Shown piece after piece: positions 17,965 through 26,582 of a stretch of 64,000 bases of DNA. The translations under genes and the position numbers were made by a program. Every line of letters begins with the position of its first letter. Positions within the stretch are counted from its first letter, which is position 1. This DNA is from DASWOJ01 sp964242415 (lineage in GTDB: Bacteria; Pseudomonadota; Alphaproteobacteria; Acetobacterales; Acetobacteraceae): NCBI GenBank assembly GCA_964242415.1, contig CAXTAT010000007.1, positions 1 through 64,000 on the forward strand. The letters are read 5' to 3'. Under the pieces are notes generated by a model. The model searched no databases, was not told where the DNA came from, and worked only from the letters and a program-made list of their open reading frames with translations.

Positions 17965-18039
17965 AGGCGTGTAGCTCAGTGGCAGAGCGCTGCCATCACA
18001 TGGCAGAGGTCGGGGGTTCAACTCCTTCCGCGCCTACCA
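17965..18039 (+). tRNA. tRNA-Val (anticodon CAC)
   Basis: A complete cloverleaf: 7-bp acceptor (AGGCGTG with CGCGCCT), D arm GCTC/GAGC, anticodon stem CTGCC/GGCAG with loop ATCACAT (anticodon CAC), T arm with loop TTCAACT, discriminator A and an encoded CCA. It sits between the epimerase and the export gene on the same strand. I saw no integrase or duplicated 3' end nearby that would mark an attachment site. Confidence 0.93.
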
Positions 18040-18085
18040 TCCCTTGCCGTCGGCCGGGGCTGAATTTCGACCGGACTGGACAGAC

Positions 18086-18703
18086 ATGACCCGCAGCATC
18101 CTCCTGCCGCTCCTTGCCCTGTTGGCCATGCTGTCCGCCTGCGGGCCGACCGGGCCGAACCCGAACCTGGTGGCGCCGCGGGGTTCGACGGTCAACTCGC
18201 CCTACTTGATCGGCCCCGGCGACACCCTCAGCGTGTTCGTCTACCAGGCGCCGCAGCTCAGCGTGCCGAGCCTGCAGGTGCGCCCGGACGGCCGCATCTC
18301 CATGCCGCTGATCCCCGACATCGCCGCCGCTGGCAAGACGCCGACCGCGCTGTCCAAGGACATCGAGACGCGGCTGAAGCAGTATGTGAAGGAGCCTAAT
18401 GTGTCCGTCATCGTCAGCGGCTTCGTCGGCCCGCTGGACCGGCAAATCCGGGTGATCGGCGAGGCGACGGAGCCGCTGGCAATCCCCTACCGCGACCAGA
18501 TGACGGTGCTGGACGTGATGATCCAGACCAAGGGCCTGACCCGCTACGCCGCCGGCAACAGCTCGGTCATCGTGCGCGACATCGGCGGCAAGCGGCAAAC
18601 CATCAAGGTGCGGCTGAACGACCTGCTGAAGGACGGCGATATCGACCAGAACGTGGCGATGCTGCCGGGTGACACCCTGATCATCCCGCAAAGCTGGTAC
18701 TAG
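18086..18703 (+). CDS. XrtA-type polysaccharide export lipoprotein (Wza/EpsA-like)
   Basis: An outer-membrane polysaccharide export (OPX) protein of 205 residues, at the short end of the family as expected for exosortase-linked EPS loci. The lipoprotein signal ends with lipobox LSAC (Cys about residue 19). The poly-export domain follows (YLIGPGDTLSVFVYQ, LQVRPDGRISMPLI), then a SLBB-like segment ending MLPGDTLIIPQ. The ATG at 18086 was chosen because it gives the signal peptide. It is 12 bases upstream of the chain-length gene. Confidence 0.9.
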   Translation: MTRSILLPLLALLAMLSACGPTGPNPNLVAPRGSTVNSPYLIGPGDTLSVFVYQAPQLSVPSLQVRPDGRISMPLIPDIAAAGKTPTALSKDIETRLKQYVKEPNVSVIVSGFVGPLDRQIRVIGEATEPLAIPYRDQMTVLDVMIQTKGLTRYAAGNSSVIVRDIGGKRQTIKVRLNDLLKDGDIDQNVAMLPGDTLIIPQSWY

Positions 18704-18715
18704 GGGCGCCGTACG

Positions 18716-20245
18716 ATGACGATACTGCTCCTGCTGCGCCGGCAGCTCAATGCCGCCTGGCGCTACCGTTGGTGGGCGGTGCTGTTCACCTGGGCGGTGT
18801 GCGCCGCCGGATGGGCGTTCACGTTCACCATCCCCAACTCCTATGAGTCCAGCGCGCGGCTTTATGTCGACGCCGACGTGGTGCTGACGCCGCTGCTGCG
18901 CGGTCTGGCGATCGACAATGCATCGGCGCAGCAGCTTGACGTGCTGCAACGGACGCTGCTGAGCCGGCCGAACCTGGAGAAGCTCATTTCCAAGACGTCG
19001 CTGGAGTTAAACATCGCGGGTCCGTCCGACCGGGAGAGCATGGTGGAGCGGCTTGCGACCGACATCCGCATCACGCCGCAGACCCGCAACCTGTTCACCA
19101 TCGCCTATCGCAACAAGTCGCCGCAGCTTGCCTACGACGTGGTGCGGGCCATGCTGACCACGTTCGTGGAGAGCAAGGCCGGCAACAACCGCGCCGACCT
19201 GGAGAACGCCGGCAAGTTCCTGAACCAGCAGATCAATCAGTATGAGCAGCAGTTGCGTGACGCCGAGCGGAAGCGGGCGGAGTTCCGCGCCAAGTACGTG
19301 GACGTGCTGCCCAGCGCCGATGGCGGCGCGTCGCGGCTCGAGGCTGCCCAGGGGCAGGTGCGCGACTTGACAGGCCAGTTGCAGGACGCCGTATCGAAGC
19401 GCGACACCCTGACGCGCGAGTTGTCCAGCACGCCCCCAGCCATCGTCACCGAAACGGATGCGGCAACCGGCGGCGGCATCAGCCGGTTGCGGGAGGCTGA
19501 GCGCACCTTGCGGGAGCTGCGCCTGCGTTACACCGAGGCAAATCCGGACGTGATCAGCCAGCGCCAGTTGGTTGCCTCGCTGCGTTCGAGTGGCGGCGAC
19601 GACCCCACGCCCAGCCCAGGCGACAACCGAACCGGACCGCGCAGCCGGTCGGCATCGAACCCGGTGTATGAAGCCTTGAAGACCCGGGTCGTGGATAATG
19701 AGTCCGTCATCACCTCGCTCACCCGGCAGGTCAACGACGCGACCAAGGAGCGCGACCGGCTGGAGAGTGTTGCCCGCAGCGCGCCGCAGTTGCAGGCGGA
19801 CTACGCCAACGTCAACCGTGACTACGACGTCGTCCGCAAGAACTACGACGACTTGCTGGCCCGGCGCGAGTCCATGCGCATCTCCACCGCCGCCGACGCC
19901 GAAAGCGACAAGGTCCGGGTGCAGATCATCGACCCGCCGCAGGTGCCGCAGAACCCGATTGCACCCAAGCGTACTTTGCTTCTGACCGGCGTGCTGGCCG
20001 GCGGCCTTGCGGCAGGCGCCGGGTTGGCATTCCTTCTGGTGCAGCTTGACCAGTCGTTCCACTCCATTGACGACCTGCGCGACCTGGGATTCCCCGTCGT
20101 TGGCGGCGTGTCGATGCTGATGGTTGCGGTGCCGCTGGCCCGGCGGGTGCTCCAGCTTGGCCTGTTTGCCGCGGCCGTAGCGTTGCCCTTCGTGTTCTAC
20201 AGCGGCCTGCTCGTGCGTTTGCTGAAGCAGGGTGCCTTGAGCTGA
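18716..20245 (+). CDS. XrtA-system polysaccharide chain-length determinant (Wzz-like)
   Basis: A 509-residue inner-membrane copolymerase. The N-terminal Wzz domain has a membrane helix near residues 20-40 ending before IPNSYESSARLYVDADVVL. A long coiled-coil periplasmic domain (residues about 150-420) follows, with the PxxP-type motif IDPPQVPQNPIAPKRTLLL and a second membrane helix near 425, plus two more hydrophobic segments at the C-terminus. There is no kinase domain; the partner tyrosine kinase is encoded separately at 28376-29476. It pairs with the export lipoprotein immediately upstream. Confidence 0.9.
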   Translation: MTILLLLRRQLNAAWRYRWWAVLFTWAVCAAGWAFTFTIPNSYESSARLYVDADVVLTPLLRGLAIDNASAQQLDVLQRTLLSRPNLEKLISKTSLELNIAGPSDRESMVERLATDIRITPQTRNLFTIAYRNKSPQLAYDVVRAMLTTFVESKAGNNRADLENAGKFLNQQINQYEQQLRDAERKRAEFRAKYVDVLPSADGGASRLEAAQGQVRDLTGQLQDAVSKRDTLTRELSSTPPAIVTETDAATGGGISRLREAERTLRELRLRYTEANPDVISQRQLVASLRSSGGDDPTPSPGDNRTGPRSRSASNPVYEALKTRVVDNESVITSLTRQVNDATKERDRLESVARSAPQLQADYANVNRDYDVVRKNYDDLLARRESMRISTAADAESDKVRVQIIDPPQVPQNPIAPKRTLLLTGVLAGGLAAGAGLAFLLVQLDQSFHSIDDLRDLGFPVVGGVSMLMVAVPLARRVLQLGLFAAAVALPFVFYSGLLVRLLKQGALS

Positions 20246-20305
20246 TCCAGTAACGAAGGCTTAATCACGTTCTGTGAGATTGATCTCCTTATTGAGGAGG
20301 TCGAT

Positions 20306-20458
20306 ATGTCATTACAGCCGCTGGAACTGGGCCGGGCTTACCCGCCTGCCGCCGATCAGCCCTTGCCGCTCGTCGTTTGCCTGCCCGTCATCGCGGGACT
20401 GTCGGTCACGCTTTGGCTGGCGCTTGCCCGGGTTGCGAAGGCGCTTCTGGGCCTGTAA
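20306..20458 (+). CDS. Small single-pass membrane protein (50 aa), unannotated type
   Basis: A 50-codon frame from ATG 20306 to TAA 20458, preceded at the right distance by a strong Shine-Dalgarno GAGGAGG. The product begins MSLQPLELGRAYPP, has one hydrophobic helix (about residues 22-45, LPLVVCLPVIAGLSVTLWLAL) and ends with basic and hydrophobic residues ARVAKALLGL. I do not recognise a family. Its position 60 bases after the chain-length gene suggests a small partner of the EPS assembly machine. It lacks a PEP-CTERM motif. Confidence 0.6.
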   Translation: MSLQPLELGRAYPPAADQPLPLVVCLPVIAGLSVTLWLALARVAKALLGL

Positions 20459-20593
20459 GCGGCAACTAGGTTGGAGGTGCAGGCGACGAACCAGGCTTGT
20501 CGCGCGCCTGACGCCGAGCAGGACGGGACATATGCACCCAATACCCACAGCCCTCCGCTCTGACCCTTACGATGGTATGTTCAACCAGGCCTC

Positions 20594-20734
20594 GTCATTG
20601 CGAGCCGGCCTCGGCGCGGCAACCAATGGGTGCACGGACTGGAACTCCGGTCGGGCGGTCCCCTGGATTGCCGTATCGCAATGACAAACAGGATAACGAC
20701 AGACAGGACACCGACAGACAGGGCAATGACGAAC
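20594..20734. repeat. Inverted TCATTGCGAG repeat pair plus 15-bp tandem array
   Basis: A copy of the TCATTGCGAGCCGGC element (also at 4481) starts at 20594, and an inverted partner ends at about 20684 (GCAATGACA). Overlapping the partner are four 15-base units at 20675-20734: ATCGCAATGACAAAC, AGGATAACGACAGAC, AGGACACCGACAGAC, AGGGCAATGACGAAC. The rest of the 20459-20862 spacer shows no credible gene. Confidence 0.7.
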
Positions 20735-20862
20735 GAGCGGGCGGGCAATCCGGTCAGAGCAGATGGTCGTCAGCGTGCTGATCAAACTTCCACCGCCGGC
20801 ACCGCCCGGCGAAGGCCGGGACCGCGGCAGGCCGTCACGATGGCCTTGGCCGGCAACGGCTG

Positions 20863-22098
20863 ATGCCGGCCATCCGGCAGTGCGCCGTTCTGGTCGGTGG
20901 TCTCGGCACCCGCCTGGGACCGCTGACGGCGCACACGCCGAAGCCGATGCTGCCCGTGGCCGGGCGTCCGTTCCTGGCATGGCTGCTGCGGGAGGTGGTG
21001 CGTTATGGGGTGACCGACATCCTGCTGCTGACCGGCCACCTGTCGGACGTCGTGCAGGCCGGGCTGCAGGACCTGCAATCGCTGCTGCCGCGCCCGGTGA
21101 CGATCAACCTCAGCCAGGAGCCATTCCAGGCCGGCACCGGCGGCGCGCTGCACCATGCGCGGAACCACCTGCACGAGCGTTTCCTGCTGCTCAACGGCGA
21201 CTCCCTATTTGATTGCGACCTGCCGGCCGCGCTGGCAGCCCGGGACGGTCCGGAGGTGCTGGGCCGGCTGATGCTGCGCCGGGTGAACGACGCCTCACGC
21301 TACGGCGTGGTCGAGACCCATGGCGACCAGGTGTCGGCCTTCCGCGAGCGCGGGGCCGCAGGCGCAGCCGGGACGATCAACGGCGGGGTTTACCTGCTCG
21401 ACCGCCGCATCTTGGAGCATATCGGCCCCAACTGCTCGCTGGAGCGCGATGTGCTCCCGGGATTGGCCGAGCAGGGACGGCTGCGCGGAACAGCCGGCGA
21501 CGGCTGGTTCATCGACATCGGCGTGCCGGATGACCTGGCCCGCGCCGGCGTGGAACTGCCGCGCCGCCTGATGCGCCCGGCGCTGTTCCTGGACCGTGAC
21601 GGCGTGTGCAACGTGGATCATGGCTACGTCGGCACGCGGGAGCGGTTCGAGTGGATGCCGGGCGCCTTGGACGCGATCCGCCTGGCGCACCGGCGGGGCT
21701 GCCACGTGTTCCTGGTCACCAACCAGTCCGGCGTGGCCCGTGGCCTGTATGACGAGGCCGACGTGCAGGCCTTGCACCGCTGGATGCTGGACGAGGCGTT
21801 GCAGGCGGGCGGAACCATCGACGACGTCCGTTACTGTCCGTTCCACCTGGACGCAACGCGGCCCGAGTACCGCCAGGCCAGCCCGTGGCGGAAGCCCGAG
21901 CCCGGCATGATCCTGGACCTGCTGCACGCCTGGGAGCTGGACCCGGCCCGGTGCGCCCTGGTCGGGGACCAGCCGACCGACCTGCAAGCCGCCGAGGCCG
22001 CGGGGATCATGGGCCACCTTTACCCCGGCGGCGACCTGGCCGCCTTCGTGACGCCCATCCTGGACCGGATTGCCCCCGACTTGTTCACCCTGGCGTGA
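20863..22098 (+). CDS. Fusion: heptose-1-phosphate nucleotidyltransferase (HddC-like) + HAD phosphatase (GmhB-like)
   Basis: A 411-residue two-domain protein. Residues 1-230 are a nucleotidyltransferase with the GGLGTRLGPLT loop, the TPKPML lysine and the LLNGDSLFDCD metal site, as in HddC and mannose-1-phosphate guanylyltransferases. Residues 238-411 are a HAD phosphatase of the GmhB/HisB type, with LFLDRDGVCNVD, TNQSGVARG, RKPEPGM and VGDQPTD. The GmhB zinc loop is reduced: C-P-F-H is kept, but the second cysteine pair is replaced (SPWRKP). Together the domains would make NDP-glycero-manno-heptose from heptose bisphosphate in one polypeptide. Confidence 0.85.
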   Translation: MPAIRQCAVLVGGLGTRLGPLTAHTPKPMLPVAGRPFLAWLLREVVRYGVTDILLLTGHLSDVVQAGLQDLQSLLPRPVTINLSQEPFQAGTGGALHHARNHLHERFLLLNGDSLFDCDLPAALAARDGPEVLGRLMLRRVNDASRYGVVETHGDQVSAFRERGAAGAAGTINGGVYLLDRRILEHIGPNCSLERDVLPGLAEQGRLRGTAGDGWFIDIGVPDDLARAGVELPRRLMRPALFLDRDGVCNVDHGYVGTRERFEWMPGALDAIRLAHRRGCHVFLVTNQSGVARGLYDEADVQALHRWMLDEALQAGGTIDDVRYCPFHLDATRPEYRQASPWRKPEPGMILDLLHAWELDPARCALVGDQPTDLQAAEAAGIMGHLYPGGDLAAFVTPILDRIAPDLFTLA

Positions 22099-22115
22099 TG
22101 ATCCCGGCCTGATCG

Positions 22116-23621
22116 CTACGGCGTGCTGGACACCCGCCGCACCTGTTCGGTCAGCCCGTGCTGTGCATCGACGAACCCGCGCAGCAGGGCAACGAGCCGC
22201 GCCCGTTCGGCCGTGCCGATCCGGCCGGGCGCATCGGGCGCCGCCGTGATCAGAACGGGTGCGAAACCCGGGCCGATCAGGCTATCCACCGCCTGATGCA
22301 GCCGCCCCGCCAGGCCGCCCCGCGCCGGCGCCCCACCGACCCAGGTGGCGAAGGCAACCAACCGGTCCGGCGTCTTGCTCTCCACCAGGGACCACTGGCC
22401 GTTGTCTGGATCGGCGGTGGCCAGGGCCACCGTTTCGGTGTCCTCGGCCGCGGCTGGGATGGTCAGCCGCCCGCGCTCCCGCGCGAGCTGGTCGGGCGTG
22501 GAGCGGGCCGGGAAGACGGACACCGTGACATTGAAGCCCCCCGCACCGCACTGGTAACGCACCACAGCCTGATCCGTCACCGCCGGTCCCGCCGTCCCGG
22601 CCGAGCAGCCCGGTGGTGGCGACAGCACCGGCACGGCCGCAAACTGGCCCGGTGCCATGCCGCGGCTCAGCAGCCCCGCCAGCGCCGGCCCTGCGGCGCA
22701 CAGCACGCAGGTCGCCAGCGCCGGCCAGAGTGAACCGATGCTGCCCATCCGGCGCGCTGCCCCAGGACCGGGCAGTGCCGGCGCCTCCCGCCATGGCATG
22801 CCCCCCATGACCAGCAGCAGCATGATGACCGAGAAGAACCCCCAGCCATAGATGATGTGGTCAGCCGCTGCCGCCTCCGCACTGCCCAGGATGTTGCCGA
22901 GCACGACGATCCCCAGCGCACGGACGCCGTTGGCCAGGATGGGCACGACGATGGACGCCGCGATGAACACCGCGCGCCGGCCTGGGCTGCGGTAGTTCAA
23001 AAGGGCGTAGAACACGCCGAACGCCATCGCCGCGATCAGGAACCGCAGGCCGGCGCAGGCCTCGGCCACGTAGAACGTGCCGGCGGAGATCTCGATGGTC
23101 AGGTTGGTGATGTAGGCCGGGATGCCGAGCAGCCGCAGGCCCACGCCGATGAACCCGGCGGTGAAGTCCTGCAGCGCCGGCGTGATGAACGCCCCGAACG
23201 GCACCAGGAAGAACAAGTAAAGCAGCGGGCCTGCCAAGGTGCGGAACAGCCGCCACCCCAACACCGCGAGGAACAGCACCTCCAGCCCGGCCACGGCAGC
23301 GATCTGCCGTCCCTCCATGATGCCCAGGCGCTCTGCCGCGAACCAGGCGCCGGCGACCGGCACGGCCAGCAGGGCAAACCGCAGGCTGGGCTGCGCCTGC
23401 AGGCCGGCCAGCGCCTCCCGGCGGTCCCAGGCCAAGTAAAGCGCCATCGGCAGGATCAGGAAGCAGTGGCCGTATGCGGTGGACGCCAGCCACACCGACA
23501 CCGCCGCCTGCACCTCCGGGAAGAACAGGGCGCCCAGCACGGCGACGCCGACCGTCAGCACCCCTGCAACGGGCGCGAACGTGGCGCGGAGGCTGGACAG
23601 GGAGGTCGTTGCAGACATCAT
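22116..23621 (-). CDS. xrtA: Exosortase A with fused EpsI-like C-terminal domain
   Basis: A polytopic inner-membrane transpeptidase that recognises PEP-CTERM tails. About 501 residues, with some eight membrane helices in residues 10-310. The catalytic triad is visible: Cys in EACAGLRFLIA (about residue 190), Arg in ANGVRALGIV, and His in DHIIYGWGFF. A periplasmic C-terminal domain of about 170 residues (from about 330) resembles EpsI, the usual fusion in exosortase A. I start at ATG 23621, skipping 13 upstream codons. It is the last gene of the minus-strand EPS operon and converges on the HddC-GmhB gene. Confidence 0.93.
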   Translation of the reverse strand: MMSATTSLSSLRATFAPVAGVLTVGVAVLGALFFPEVQAAVSVWLASTAYGHCFLILPMALYLAWDRREALAGLQAQPSLRFALLAVPVAGAWFAAERLGIMEGRQIAAVAGLEVLFLAVLGWRLFRTLAGPLLYLFFLVPFGAFITPALQDFTAGFIGVGLRLLGIPAYITNLTIEISAGTFYVAEACAGLRFLIAAMAFGVFYALLNYRSPGRRAVFIAASIVVPILANGVRALGIVVLGNILGSAEAAAADHIIYGWGFFSVIMLLLVMGGMPWREAPALPGPGAARRMGSIGSLWPALATCVLCAAGPALAGLLSRGMAPGQFAAVPVLSPPPGCSAGTAGPAVTDQAVVRYQCGAGGFNVTVSVFPARSTPDQLARERGRLTIPAAAEDTETVALATADPDNGQWSLVESKTPDRLVAFATWVGGAPARGGLAGRLHQAVDSLIGPGFAPVLITAAPDAPGRIGTAERARLVALLRGFVDAQHGLTEQVRRVSSTP

Positions 23622-23667
23622 GGCTGCATAGCACGCCGGACCCCGTTGCGGCAGCGCCAAGCCGGCA

Positions 23668-24717
23668 TCAGCCGATGCCGCGGACCAGGTGCGGCCCGAT
23701 CAGGTTGGCGACCGGCACCGGCAGGCGCTTCCAGGCGGCGATGAACAGCCGGTACTTCGGGTTCAGCGGATTGTGGTCCGGGATGCCGGCGCCGGGCTGC
23801 AGGCGATAGCGGTAGTGCAGGGGCGTCGGCTCGAACCCCCAGTTCTTCTTGAACGAGAACGCCCCGGTGCCGACCTTGCTGCGGCCGAAGTCGAACAGCC
23901 GGTAGCCCCGCGCCGCCGCCCGGCGCATCACGTCCCAATACATGAAGTCGTTAGAATAGCTGCTCCGCGCCGCCGCCGTGCCGCCGCCATAGTACGGCAG
24001 CACCTCGTCCCGGTCGTAGAAGTTCAGCACCGCGCTGACCGGGGCGCCGGCGTCCAGCACGGTCACGACGTCCATCTCCCCGCGGAACACCTCGGCCAGC
24101 ATTCGGAAGTAGCGGCGGCTGAACACGGGCGTGCCCAGGTTGCGGACGCTTTGGGCATAGACCGCGTGCAGCCCGTCCACCGTGTCGGTGACGACCGAGG
24201 TCAGGCCGCGGTCGATTCCCTTGCGCACCATGGCGCGCTGCTTGCGCGGGATGGCCTTCATGTTGGCGTCGTCGTCGGCGGTGATCGGCTTGCGGAAGGT
24301 GACGTATAGGCCGTCGCGGGTCTGCCACTCGTCCTCGGGCAGCCAGCCCTCGGGCAGGGGGTGCAGGAACCGGAACTCCGCCGATGTGGCGCCGGTCTGG
24401 CCCATCAGCGCGGCGGCGTGCGCCTGCAACGCCATTGCGGAGTCGCGGTCGGCCGCCAACGGGCCGCCATAGACGCAGAACGGGCTGGACATCAGGCTGT
24501 TGCCGAACAGCATCGTCTTCACGTGGACCAGCGGCAGCACGCCGGTGATGGCGCCGTCCTGCTCGGCGGCGACGTAATGCGGCGTATGGCCGAAGGCGTC
24601 GCGGAACACCCCGGCCCAGGCCGAGCGGTGGAAGAAGGTGCCGGTCGGCATCCCCGCCACGAACCGGTCCCAGGCCGGCGCCATCCCGGCGTCCAGCGGG
24701 CGAACCTTCACCGGCAT
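23668..24717 (-). CDS. XrtA-associated FemAB-like acyltransferase
   Basis: A 349-residue FemAB-like GNAT protein, of the group found in exosortase A loci. Features are FFHRSAWAGVFRDAFGH near residue 28, the basic block AIPRKQRAMVRKGIDRG near residue 155, LNFYDRDEVLPYYGGG and the terminal FDFGRSKVGTGAFSFKKNWGFEP. Family members are thought to transfer aminoacyl or peptidyl groups in envelope assembly; the acceptor is unknown. It is four bases downstream of the deacetylase gene. Confidence 0.9.
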   Translation of the reverse strand: MPVKVRPLDAGMAPAWDRFVAGMPTGTFFHRSAWAGVFRDAFGHTPHYVAAEQDGAITGVLPLVHVKTMLFGNSLMSSPFCVYGGPLAADRDSAMALQAHAAALMGQTGATSAEFRFLHPLPEGWLPEDEWQTRDGLYVTFRKPITADDDANMKAIPRKQRAMVRKGIDRGLTSVVTDTVDGLHAVYAQSVRNLGTPVFSRRYFRMLAEVFRGEMDVVTVLDAGAPVSAVLNFYDRDEVLPYYGGGTAAARSSYSNDFMYWDVMRRAAARGYRLFDFGRSKVGTGAFSFKKNWGFEPTPLHYRYRLQPGAGIPDHNPLNPKYRLFIAAWKRLPVPVANLIGPHLVRGIG

Positions 24718-24721
24718 GGGA

Positions 24722-25600
24722 TTACGCGGCGGCCAGGGCGGGTGCGAACACCCGGTCCATGCGGTCCCAGGCGAAGTCGCGCAACAGCCGTTCCAGCCGG
24801 CCCGGCATGGCGGCGATGTTCACGTAGTGGCGAAAGCGCGACATGCGCGGGGCGGCGACGCGCGGCTGCGCCGGGTCGATCTCCCAAGGGTGGAAGTAGA
24901 ACACGCCCGCCGCCTGCTCCGCCCGGTTGAAGCGGCGCAGCGCCAGGCGGAACAGCGCATAGGGCGTCAGCCGGAAGTAGCCGCCGCCGGCGCAGGGCAG
25001 GTTGCGGCCGCCCAGCCGCAGCGTCGTCATCGGGATTTCCAGCAGCGGGCCGGCTGCTGGCCTGTAGGGGAAGCGTGGCGCGTCCGGCGCGCCATACAGG
25101 TCGTGCCGCACCGGAAAGATGCTGCTGCTGTAGCGGTAGCCCTCCTCCGCCAGCACGTCGAATGCCCATGGGTTGCGCCGCCCGATGGAGAAGGTCGGCG
25201 CGCGGTAGCCCTGGACGGGGACGCCGCCCAGGTCCTCCAGGATGGCCTTCGCACGGCGCACGTCGTCGCGGAACACCTCGGGCGTCTGGCCGTCCGCCCG
25301 GGCATGGCCGTAACCGTGGCTGGCCAGCTCGTGCCCGGCGGCGACGATGGCGCGCACCACGCCGGGGTGGCGGTCGGCGATCCAGCCCAGGGTGAAGAAG
25401 GTGCCCTTGACCCCGGCGCGGTCGAACGCCTGCAGGATGTGGTCCATGTTCGCCTCGACCCGGCACGGGATGGCGTCCCACGTGCCGCGATCGATGACGT
25501 TGGCGAACGCCTGGACCTGGAAGTAGTCCTCCACGTCCACGGTCATGGCATTCACCTGGACATCCACCTGGGCGGATGCCGGGGCATTCACCTGGCTCAT
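24722..25600 (-). CDS. XrtA-type polysaccharide deacetylase (DUF3473)
   Basis: A carbohydrate esterase 4 NodB-type deacetylase of 292 residues with the C-terminal DUF3473 of exosortase loci. The metal-site Asp lies in MTVDVEDYFQV (about residue 22), the His pair in GHELASHGYGH (about residue 91), and RAPTFS is the third CE4 motif; FYFHPWEIDP is in the C-terminal domain. It probably removes N-acetyl groups from the exopolysaccharide. The first 18 residues derive from 12-bp repeats (CATTCACCTGG), so the true start could be the internal Met before TVDVED. It overlaps the ATPase gene by four bases. Confidence 0.92.
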   Translation of the reverse strand: MSQVNAPASAQVDVQVNAMTVDVEDYFQVQAFANVIDRGTWDAIPCRVEANMDHILQAFDRAGVKGTFFTLGWIADRHPGVVRAIVAAGHELASHGYGHARADGQTPEVFRDDVRRAKAILEDLGGVPVQGYRAPTFSIGRRNPWAFDVLAEEGYRYSSSIFPVRHDLYGAPDAPRFPYRPAAGPLLEIPMTTLRLGGRNLPCAGGGYFRLTPYALFRLALRRFNRAEQAAGVFYFHPWEIDPAQPRVAAPRMSRFRHYVNIAAMPGRLERLLRDFAWDRMDRVFAPALAAA

Positions 25601-26571
25601 GCCTCCATGCCCAGCATCTGCGACAGCCTGCGGAACACCTGGTCGCGTTCGGACACCTTCTTCTCCAATGCCGCCACCCGCGCATGCAGCTCGCCGTTAT
25701 GGCCCACTGAAGCCGCGGCAACAGGGCGCGCCGCGTCCACTCCATCGCCGCGCTCGCCATCCAGGTCCGCCGACAGCTCCAGGGCCGTCGCCTCCACCAC
25801 CGCGCCGGTGATGTCGTGCGTCTCCTCCAGCACGCCATACAGCAGCACCCGCGAGCATAGCCGGTTGATCCGCCGCGGGATGCCGCCGGTGTGGTCATAT
25901 ACGGTGGCGAACGCCTCGTCCGACCAGTGCGGGTCCCCGGTCCAGCCGACCGCGTGCAGCCGGTGCTCGATGTAGGCGCGCGTCTCCTCCTGGGTCAGCG
26001 GCCCCAGGTGATAGCTGGTCAGCACCCGCTGGCGGAGCTGGTCCATGTTCGGGCTGGCGAGGATGCGGCGGAACTGCGGCTGGCCCAGCAGGATCGTCTG
26101 CAGGCTGGTGCGGCCGTCCACGGTGATGTTGGACAGCATCCGCAGCTCCTCCAGCGCCGGCATCGACAGGTTCTGCGCCTCGTCCACGATCAGCAGGCAG
26201 CGCTTGCCCGCCGCCTGGTGCTGGCGCAGCACCTCCTCGAACCGTTGCAGCAGCCCGGCCTTGCCCGTGCCCTCGTCGGTCAGGCCGAACCCGGCCATGG
26301 CCAGGCGGAACAGGTCGCCCTCCGACACCTGCGTCGTGCTGATGCGGGCGATGGTGTAGGCGCCGGGGTCCATCTGCGAGCGCAGCCACTCGACCAGCGT
26401 GGTCTTGCCCGCGCCGACCTCCCCGGTGATGACGATGAAGCCCTCGCCCTGGGCCAGGCCGTAGTTCAGGTGGGCGATGGCACGGCTGTGCCCCTTGCTG
26501 CCGAAGAAGAACCGGCTGTCGGGCGTCAACTGGAACGGCATCGCCGTCAGGTTGTAAAAGGTTTCGTACAC
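25597..26571 (-). CDS. XrtA-associated ExeA-like AAA ATPase
   Basis: A general secretion pathway A (ExeA)-like ATPase of about 324 residues. It starts VYETFYNLTAMPFQLTPD, the classic N-terminus, then has Walker A GEVGAGKTT near residue 50, Walker B LLIVDEAQNL near residue 130 and a C-terminal segment with a short coiled coil (LHARVAALEKKVSERDQVFRRL). Start GTG 26571; the frame runs open upstream but homology begins here. Its role in the EPS locus is undefined, perhaps energising export or interacting with peptidoglycan. Its start is 12 bases from the stop of the outer-membrane protein gene. Confidence 0.92.
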   Translation of the reverse strand: MYETFYNLTAMPFQLTPDSRFFFGSKGHSRAIAHLNYGLAQGEGFIVITGEVGAGKTTLVEWLRSQMDPGAYTIARISTTQVSEGDLFRLAMAGFGLTDEGTGKAGLLQRFEEVLRQHQAAGKRCLLIVDEAQNLSMPALEELRMLSNITVDGRTSLQTILLGQPQFRRILASPNMDQLRQRVLTSYHLGPLTQEETRAYIEHRLHAVGWTGDPHWSDEAFATVYDHTGGIPRRINRLCSRVLLYGVLEETHDITGAVVEATALELSADLDGERGDGVDAARPVAAASVGHNGELHARVAALEKKVSERDQVFRRLSQMLGMEA

Positions 26572-26582
26572 GGTCCCGCCGT

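Noticed and set aside
17965..18039. tRNA-Val as an integration site for a genomic island
   Set aside because: No integrase gene and no direct repeat of the tRNA 3' end seen downstream in the window.
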